This document shows positions 60,031-64,000 of a stretch of 64,000 nucleotides of DNA, piece after piece (position 1 is the first letter of the stretch; each line of letters starts with the position of its first letter). This DNA is from Martinezella dioscoreae. GTDB lineage: Bacteria; Pseudomonadota; Alphaproteobacteria; Rhizobiales; Rhizobiaceae. Both the position numbers and the translations under genes were made by a program. The notes under the pieces are model-generated. The model was not told the DNA's origin. It saw only the letters and a program-made list of their open reading frames with translations, and made no database searches. The stretch covers positions 496,001 to 560,000 of the forward strand of contig NZ_BLAJ01000004.1 in assembly GCF_009176305.1 (NCBI RefSeq), in the 5' to 3' direction.

Positions 60031-60731
60031 AAGTGATCTTCGTGGGTCCGAGCCTCCCCGATGCAGAAACCTTCGCCGATGACACAATGGTCATACGGCC
60101 GCCGGCATCCCAGGGCGACGTTGTCAGAGCACTTGAGAATGGCGCGACCGCTATCGGTCTTGTCGACGGCCAGTTCGAGTTCGTCGCGCCAGTCTGGCAC
60201 AAGGAGCTGCTCTTTGCCCTATCCCAGGGCGTTCCCGTGTTCGGAGCAGCCAGCATGGGAGCGCTCCGCGCGATGGAGTGCCAGGCCTACGGCATGGTCG
60301 GCATCGGGAGGATATTCGGTGACTATGCCTCCGGGCTCCGGGAGGAGGATGCGGATGTCGCTCTCCTTCATGGTCCAGCGGAATTGAGCTATCCCCCTTT
60401 GTCGGTGCCGTTGGTCAATGTCGATGCGACACTAGAGACTGCGATTGACCAGACCATTATCGGCAAGGAAGAGGCTCTGCGGCTCTCCCGGGCGGCACGA
60501 CGCCTGTTCTTCAAGGATCGGACCTGGAGACGTCTTGCTGAAACCGCCGATATGGACATAGGGCAGGTGAGGGCTCTCGTCGCAAAAGCATGGACTGATC
60601 AAAAGCGCGACGATGCCATAGCTCTTATACGCGCCATTGCCGAGGCACCGTTGCTGGCACCTATAACGGACTGGTCATTCAATGCAACTCCGCTGTGGCG
60701 CAAACTTTTCCCACAATTTTACCGTATATAA
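60027..60731 (+). CDS. tfuA: TfuA-like protein
   Basis: A 234-residue protein. The TfuA core is visible: MKVIFVGPSLP at the N terminus, AIGLVDGQFEFVAPVWHKELLFAL and VFGAASMGALRAMECQAYGMVG followed by GIFG-type GRIFGDYASG. TfuA proteins partner YcaO in thioamide formation on RiPPs such as thioviridamide-type peptides and on methyl-coenzyme M reductase, and trifolitoxin loci of Rhizobium carry the founder gene. The sulfur-delivery role is partly established for the family. It is coupled by ATGA overlap to YcaO and ends the operon. Confidence 0.92.
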   Translation: MKVIFVGPSLPDAETFADDTMVIRPPASQGDVVRALENGATAIGLVDGQFEFVAPVWHKELLFALSQGVPVFGAASMGALRAMECQAYGMVGIGRIFGDYASGLREEDADVALLHGPAELSYPPLSVPLVNVDATLETAIDQTIIGKEEALRLSRAARRLFFKDRTWRRLAETADMDIGQVRALVAKAWTDQKRDDAIALIRAIAEAPLLAPITDWSFNATPLWRKLFPQFYRI

Positions 60732-60794
60732 TTTATTCCAAAATACAGGCACTGCGTGTGCAACGCTTTTGCAACGCACCGTGTCGATCGAAAT

Positions 60795-61058
60795 ATGCCA
60801 ATCTACCCCAACGAAATCATTTGTTGGGGCTTAAAAGTGACTGATTTTGAAAGACAGGAACGCCAGGGAGAGATTTTGGCGCTTGCAAAAATGATGCAAT
60901 ATGCCGGAGGCGTCGCAAGTGAGCTGAACGCATCGCAGGCCGTATTCCTTATAAAAGCAGCACAAGCTGCTCTTCTTTCGCTTTTGGAAACCGAGTTCCC
61001 GATGCTGTCCGGCGAGCATCTAAACGAGCTTGTCGGCGACGCACATGGTCACTGTTAG
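60795..61058 (+). CDS. Small hypothetical protein downstream of tfuA
   Basis: An 87-residue protein from ATG 60795 (MPIYPNEIICWGLKVTDFER). A GTG at 60756 would add 13 residues. It is alpha-helical, with a hydrophobic segment (ASQAVFLIKAAQAALLSLLE), and ends in DAHGHC. The ribosome-binding site is weak and it is 63 nt from tfuA. The family is not recognised; it may belong to the operon as a further accessory or a substrate candidate with a C-terminal Cys. Confidence 0.5.
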   Translation: MPIYPNEIICWGLKVTDFERQERQGEILALAKMMQYAGGVASELNASQAVFLIKAAQAALLSLLETEFPMLSGEHLNELVGDAHGHC

Positions 61059-61223
61059 CAGGCTCTGGTCTTTCTCTTATCAACGATTGATGTCGCGCTG
61101 ACACACGGAAACTTCGAGAGATCCAGTTTGCTGAGACGAATACTAACCAAGGTGGGATGGTCCGTGAGAAAAGTAAGCTCCACCGATACGGCAGGCATCG
61201 TCGCGGATTTCAAAGAAGGGAAT

Positions 61224-61313
61224 ATGAGGGTTGCGTTCTTAATATTTGGAGCAATCATCGCTGCATGGCTTGCGATTGCCTACAATATCTGCCGTTCGCT
61301 GAACTGGCTCTGA
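61224..61313 (+). CDS. Possible 29-residue membrane peptide
   Basis: A short frame from ATG 61224 (MRVAFLIFGAIIAAWLAIAY) is almost entirely one membrane segment, with a short polar tail ICRSLNWL. AAGGGA lies upstream, somewhat too close. It could be a small membrane protein, but the evidence is only composition and a ribosome-binding site. Confidence 0.3.
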   Translation: MRVAFLIFGAIIAAWLAIAYNICRSLNWL

Positions 61314-61523
61314 TCCAAGGCTGAGAATAGGGATCGCGAGGCGACCCCGATCACGCCGGCGAGACAATCGTTGATAGTGCCTATCGCTGTCGCAATCTCA
61401 TGCTGCTTGATACCGCCAAGTGTGCTGGTCCACCCCCAAGCTTTATGGGCACGGTCAATGGCGGAAAGAACCTAGGAGAACTCGGCCGGCATACGTGGGG
61501 TTGCCAGCAGTCTCGCGGTGGAG

Positions 61524-61832
61524 ATGATGATGGAAAGGTTGAAACGCCTCGCAAAAGGCGCTTTGTCGCAAAGCGAGCTCGAAGTCATAAAGCGGGTGTT
61601 CGACTTAGCTACGACGCAGAGCTGGTTCGATGACGCTGAATACAGCCGTGAAGGCTTTGCCGTCGCGCTGATCGACCTGTTTCGATGTGGAATAGTCAAT
61701 CCGACCCAGCTGGAAAAGATCGCGCTGTTCTGGGCATTGAGCGACTTTTCCCAGACAATGTCAAGCACTCAGCGAGCTAAGCTGAGATCGCTCTACGGCG
61801 GATGCGAGATAGAGAGAGAGGTTTCCTGTTGA
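61524..61832 (+). CDS. Hypothetical protein
   Basis: A 102-residue helical protein (ERLKRLAKGALSQSELEVIK, then TQLEKIALFWALSDFSQ). There are alternative ATGs at 61524, 61527 and 61530 behind a GGAG site. No signal or membrane segment. The C terminus (CEIEREVSC) lies next to the degraded IS30 transposase fragment, which starts about 30 nt later, so its original end may have been altered. The family is not recognised. Confidence 0.55.
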   Translation: MMMERLKRLAKGALSQSELEVIKRVFDLATTQSWFDDAEYSREGFAVALIDLFRCGIVNPTQLEKIALFWALSDFSQTMSSTQRAKLRSLYGGCEIEREVSC

Positions 61833-61859
61833 AAGGAGCCTAGCACAGTTGAGGACTAG

Positions 61860-62141
61860 GCTGACACCATCGGCCAGCAGACGGCCGGCGATCTGCTTCT
61901 CAATGACCATGTGACGCAAATCTGGATGGCGGCGTAGTTTCCTCAAGCGCCAGCGTTCCTTGGCGATATCATCGGTAAGCATAGAGAAGTAGCCGCTATA
62001 TCGCGGAAACTCGCGATCCTAGAACATGTTACGTCTGATCTCGCGATAGATCATTTACCGGTGACGGCCGAGCTGACGGGCCCTCTCGTTAATCGGCGCC
62101 TTGCGATCGGCGAGGGTCAATTGCGTATAGCATCGGGACAT
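61860..62141 (-). pseudogene. Degraded IS30-family transposase fragment
   Basis: The minus-strand frame from an ATG at 62141 reads MSRCYTQLTLADRK, then INERARQLGRHR, a stop, MIYREIRRNMF, another stop, then DREFPRYSGYFS, AKERWRLRKLRRHPDLRHMV and KQIAGRLLADG. This is the N-terminal region of IS30 transposases (YTQLTLxxR; RxxSTIYREIxRN; RHPDLR...EQIAGRLxxD). It has two in-frame stops and deletions, and the catalytic DDE part is missing. It is a relic of a past insertion. Everything from 62141 to 61982 stays in one frame. Confidence 0.8.
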
Positions 62142-62427
62142 GCCAAAATCTCCAAAGTGAAGCCATTGAAATCATTGGCATGTCGCACTTGGAAATAGAA
62201 TGTACCCGGCTACATGGTTTTCGCACGTAAGATGTATTATGGAACATAAGCGCCGTGTATCTACTTCATCTTCAAGGGCAAAGTGTCGCCCGAACAGCAG
62301 CACGATCGCGCACGCGCTCGCCACGATCATCTTCTGCATCTTTCCAGAATGGCTTGCTGGCAAGCTGAAGATGATGCGCGTCGAACATGCCAGACCGTGT
62401 CGAGAGCGTCGGCCGCCCAGCTTTCCA
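62142..62427. other. Region between the IS30 remnant and the HxlR gene, no clear gene
   Basis: About 290 nt with no supported gene. Open frames on the minus strand contain ACAIVLLFGRHFALEDE, which hints at a membrane-protein remnant, but no start or family match is convincing. It may hold the far end of the old insertion. Confidence 0.3.
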
Positions 62428-62871
62428 TCATAACGTTTCCCCGGTTGAAGTCGAGGTCTTGCGGTCATACTCCTCTTGATACTGTTCCATGGCCGCGCCG
62501 TTCGCCATCGCCCATTGGTAGAGCGCTGCGAAGGGCTCGCGAAGAGACTCGGCCATTGGCGTGATGGAGTACTCGACGCCCACCGGGGCTGTCGGCAAAA
62601 CATGCCTTCGAACGAGTCCGTTTCTCTCGAGACGCTTGAGCGCATCCGCGAGGGCCTTGTGCGTTATACCGTCGAGACGACGCATGATCTCGTTGAAACG
62701 GGACGGTTTCGTGCAGAGTACGCTTAGGATCAGGAGCGACCACTTATTTGCGACTTGCTCGAGCACCGGCCTCGCCCTTCTTGCATCGATCATTGCCTCG
62801 TCGATCAACTTCTTTGTCGACTTTTGGGTTCGCCCCGCGGTTGCGGTTCTCGTATCGATAGAACTTGGCAC
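62428..62871 (-). CDS. HxlR-family transcriptional regulator
   Basis: A 147-residue winged-helix regulator. Landmarks are VLEQVANKWSLLILSVL, RFNEIMRRLDGITHKALADALKRLERNGLV and VEYSITPMAESL. The start is GTG at 62871 with AGGAAAG about 7 nt upstream; that site lies inside a palindrome arm (62881-62891), so a protein bound there could also affect translation start. It is divergent from the SDR gene. HxlR regulators often respond to redox stress or aldehydes and control the adjacent oxidoreductase. Confidence 0.9.
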   Translation of the reverse strand: MPSSIDTRTATAGRTQKSTKKLIDEAMIDARRARPVLEQVANKWSLLILSVLCTKPSRFNEIMRRLDGITHKALADALKRLERNGLVRRHVLPTAPVGVEYSITPMAESLREPFAALYQWAMANGAAMEQYQEEYDRKTSTSTGETL

Positions 62872-62880
62872 TGATATACT

Positions 62881-62938
62881 TTCCTATATCTGATTTACAC
62901 ACGGTGCGTATTTCGCACTAGATATAGGAACTATATCT
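62881..62938. promoter_or_regulatory. Nested palindromes between hxlR-type and SDR genes
   Basis: TTCCTATATCT (62881-62891) is exactly complementary to AGATATAGGAA (62920-62930). Inside lies GTGCG-TATTT-CGCAC (62904-62918). In addition, AGATATAG-GAA-CTATATCT (62920-62938) is a perfect 8-bp palindrome. Three overlapping symmetric units in 58 bp suggest two or more operator sites for the dimeric HxlR regulator controlling both genes. Confidence 0.65.
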
Positions 62939-62970
62939 GACTCCCCGTGTTCAATCGCAAGGAGTTCACG

Positions 62971-63684
62971 ATGAGACTCGAAGACAAGATTTCAGTGGTT
63001 ATTGGTGGTGGAAGCGGTATCGGAGCCGCGATCGCGGCTCGCTTTGCGGCCGAAGGGTCAATTGTCTACGCGACCAGCCGTAAGCCATTCGTGTCCCCTG
63101 ACCAAGGCCGGATAATCCCGGTCGTTGCAGACGCCGGCCTCGCCTCCGATGTGAAACAGCTATACGACCGGGTTCGCGAGGAACGCGGCGGAATTGACGT
63201 CTTGGTCTTGAACGCGGGCATGTCGGAATACGCAGAACTCGGCGGCATCTCGGAAGATCTATACGATCGTATATTCGACCTAAACGTTCGCTCCCTCCTC
63301 TTTGCCGCACAGAACGCCTTGGAACTCATCCCTGATAACGGTTCGATCGTGTTGATCGGATCCATAGCCGATGCGATCGGTCCGAAAGGATACGGTGTCT
63401 ACAGCGCGAGCAAGGCGGCGGTTCGATCGTTCACCCGAACCTGGGCAAACGAACTTGCCCCCAGAGGGATCCGCGTCAATGTTGTTAGCCCTGGACCTAC
63501 GGACACGGCCATGATGGCGGCGACTACAGACGAAGTTCGCGCGGCACTTACCGGGATGATCCCGCTGGGCCGTCTCGGCAGACCGGATGAAGTGGCGTCG
63601 GCGGCGCTCTTCCTCGCAAGCAGCGAAAGCAGCTTCACGACCGGGGCGGAACTGTGCGTGGACGGCGGAGCTACCCAGGTTTGA
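62971..63684 (+). CDS. Short-chain dehydrogenase/reductase
   Basis: A 237-residue SDR. The cofactor motif is VIGGGSGIGAAIAARFA, the acidic/basic turn is YATSRKP (favouring NADP), and the NAG motif is VLVLNAGMSEY. The catalytic Ser is in VLIGSIAD and Tyr/Lys in YSASKAAVRSF. The start at 62971 has AAGGAG 6 nt upstream. It reduces or oxidises an unknown carbonyl or alcohol. Its divergent HxlR-type regulator suggests induction by that compound. Confidence 0.92.
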   Translation: MRLEDKISVVIGGGSGIGAAIAARFAAEGSIVYATSRKPFVSPDQGRIIPVVADAGLASDVKQLYDRVREERGGIDVLVLNAGMSEYAELGGISEDLYDRIFDLNVRSLLFAAQNALELIPDNGSIVLIGSIADAIGPKGYGVYSASKAAVRSFTRTWANELAPRGIRVNVVSPGPTDTAMMAATTDEVRAALTGMIPLGRLGRPDEVASAALFLASSESSFTTGAELCVDGGATQV

Positions 63685-64000
63685 CTGTCCGGGGTCCAAG
63701 CCTGCCCTTCCCCTGAAGGCTGGATCTACAAAGCCGCCAGCCGCCGGTCAATCCGAGTTTCGGCTCAGTGTTGATATTGCCTCGAATCGACCCAGTCTGA
63801 CACTTCACTCCGATCTTACAGAAGCAAAAGACCAATTCTTTCAAAAAGTTGGGAATGCAGCAGGTGATCGTAAAATGTGCAGCTGGGTCATTTTCAGCTG
63901 ATAATCAACCGGCAATACGCTAAGCGTCGCTCGAGAGATGCCTGTCCTATCGCAGAGCGCTTTGTGCTGTGCAAATCCTGTCGATCAGAGCGTCGAGCTC
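63685..64000. other. Terminal intergenic region, possible mobile-element remnant
   Basis: No intact gene. CAGCTGGGTCATTTTCAGCTG (63870-63900 area; quoted in parts as CAGCTG and GGTCATTTTCAGCTG) resembles ends of IS21-type elements by memory. On the minus strand from the window edge, ALIDRI and then, in another frame, DRTGISRATLSVL read like a helix-turn-helix of a recombinase or regulator, broken by a frameshift. The evidence is weak. Confidence 0.3.

Noticed and set aside
60763..60783. GCAACGC direct repeats after tfuA as a CRISPR or terminator
   Set aside because: Only two short tandem copies (GCAACGC-TTTT-GCAACGC), not an inverted repeat and without regular spacers.

Overview
The window looks like an accessory replicon or accessory chromosomal region of a Rhizobiaceae bacterium, Rhizobium-like. 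The evidence is moderate to high GC, many solute-binding ABC operons, Rhizobium-type intergenic palindromes (around 3580-3684), alphaproteobacterial IalB-family proteins, a TfuA/YcaO pair of the kind first described in Rhizobium, and remnants of mobile elements. No rRNA, tRNA, CRISPR array or intact insertion sequence was seen. Genus and replicon are inferences.

Region 1 (1-31.9 kb) is mainly a catabolic and uptake island. After a truncated HPP/CBS membrane protein and a DUF488 protein, a DadA-like oxidase faces an Lrp-type regulator. A minus-strand block follows: GNAT, class III aminotransferase, HAD hydrolase and a complete peptide-type ABC transporter (12.1 to 3.7 kb). On the plus strand are a second HAD hydrolase and a PuuB-like amine oxidase. 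Then come minus-strand gabD, a tartrate/D-malate-type dehydrogenase, a second aldehyde dehydrogenase, a cupin, a GhrA-like reductase and an ArgE-like deacylase. A second GNAT, paralogous to the first, faces argE. A second seven-gene minus-strand operon (31.0 to 22.2 kb) encodes an M20 hydrolase, a Tat-exported binding protein, two permeases, a double ATPase, an M20 homologue that has lost metal ligands and a creatinase-like M24 homologue. It is divergent from a GntR/UTRA regulator. Together these genes suggest uptake and stepwise oxidation, transamination and deacylation of amines or N-acylated amino compounds; the actual substrates are not visible in the sequence.

Region 2 (32.3-50.9 kb) is envelope-related. 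It holds an AraC regulator and an adhesin operon: a small protein coupled to a 1637-residue trimeric autotransporter, two IalB-family proteins, a TM-anchored protein and a DUF4189 protein. A ROK-family remnant and a CmoM-like methyltransferase follow. Then comes a TetR-controlled efflux operon with two lipoprotein adaptors, one RND pump and a DUF900 lipoprotein hydrolase, an arrangement like TriABC.

Region 3 (51-64 kb) is mixed. It contains AraC and TetR remnants, an isolated fructose-1,6-bisphosphatase, and a class I aminotransferase divergent from a LysR gene that is followed by an aspartate-dehydrogenase-like gene. The most interesting locus is a compact five-gene operon at 56.4-60.7 kb: an XRE regulator, a BTAD/TolB-like/TPR regulator, a 72-residue protein, a YcaO enzyme and TfuA. 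YcaO-TfuA pairs install backbone thioamides, so this looks like an uncharacterised peptide or protein modification system whose substrate may be the 72-residue protein. The window ends with small hypothetical genes, an IS30 transposase remnant with in-frame stops, and a HxlR/SDR divergent pair sharing a striking nested palindrome.
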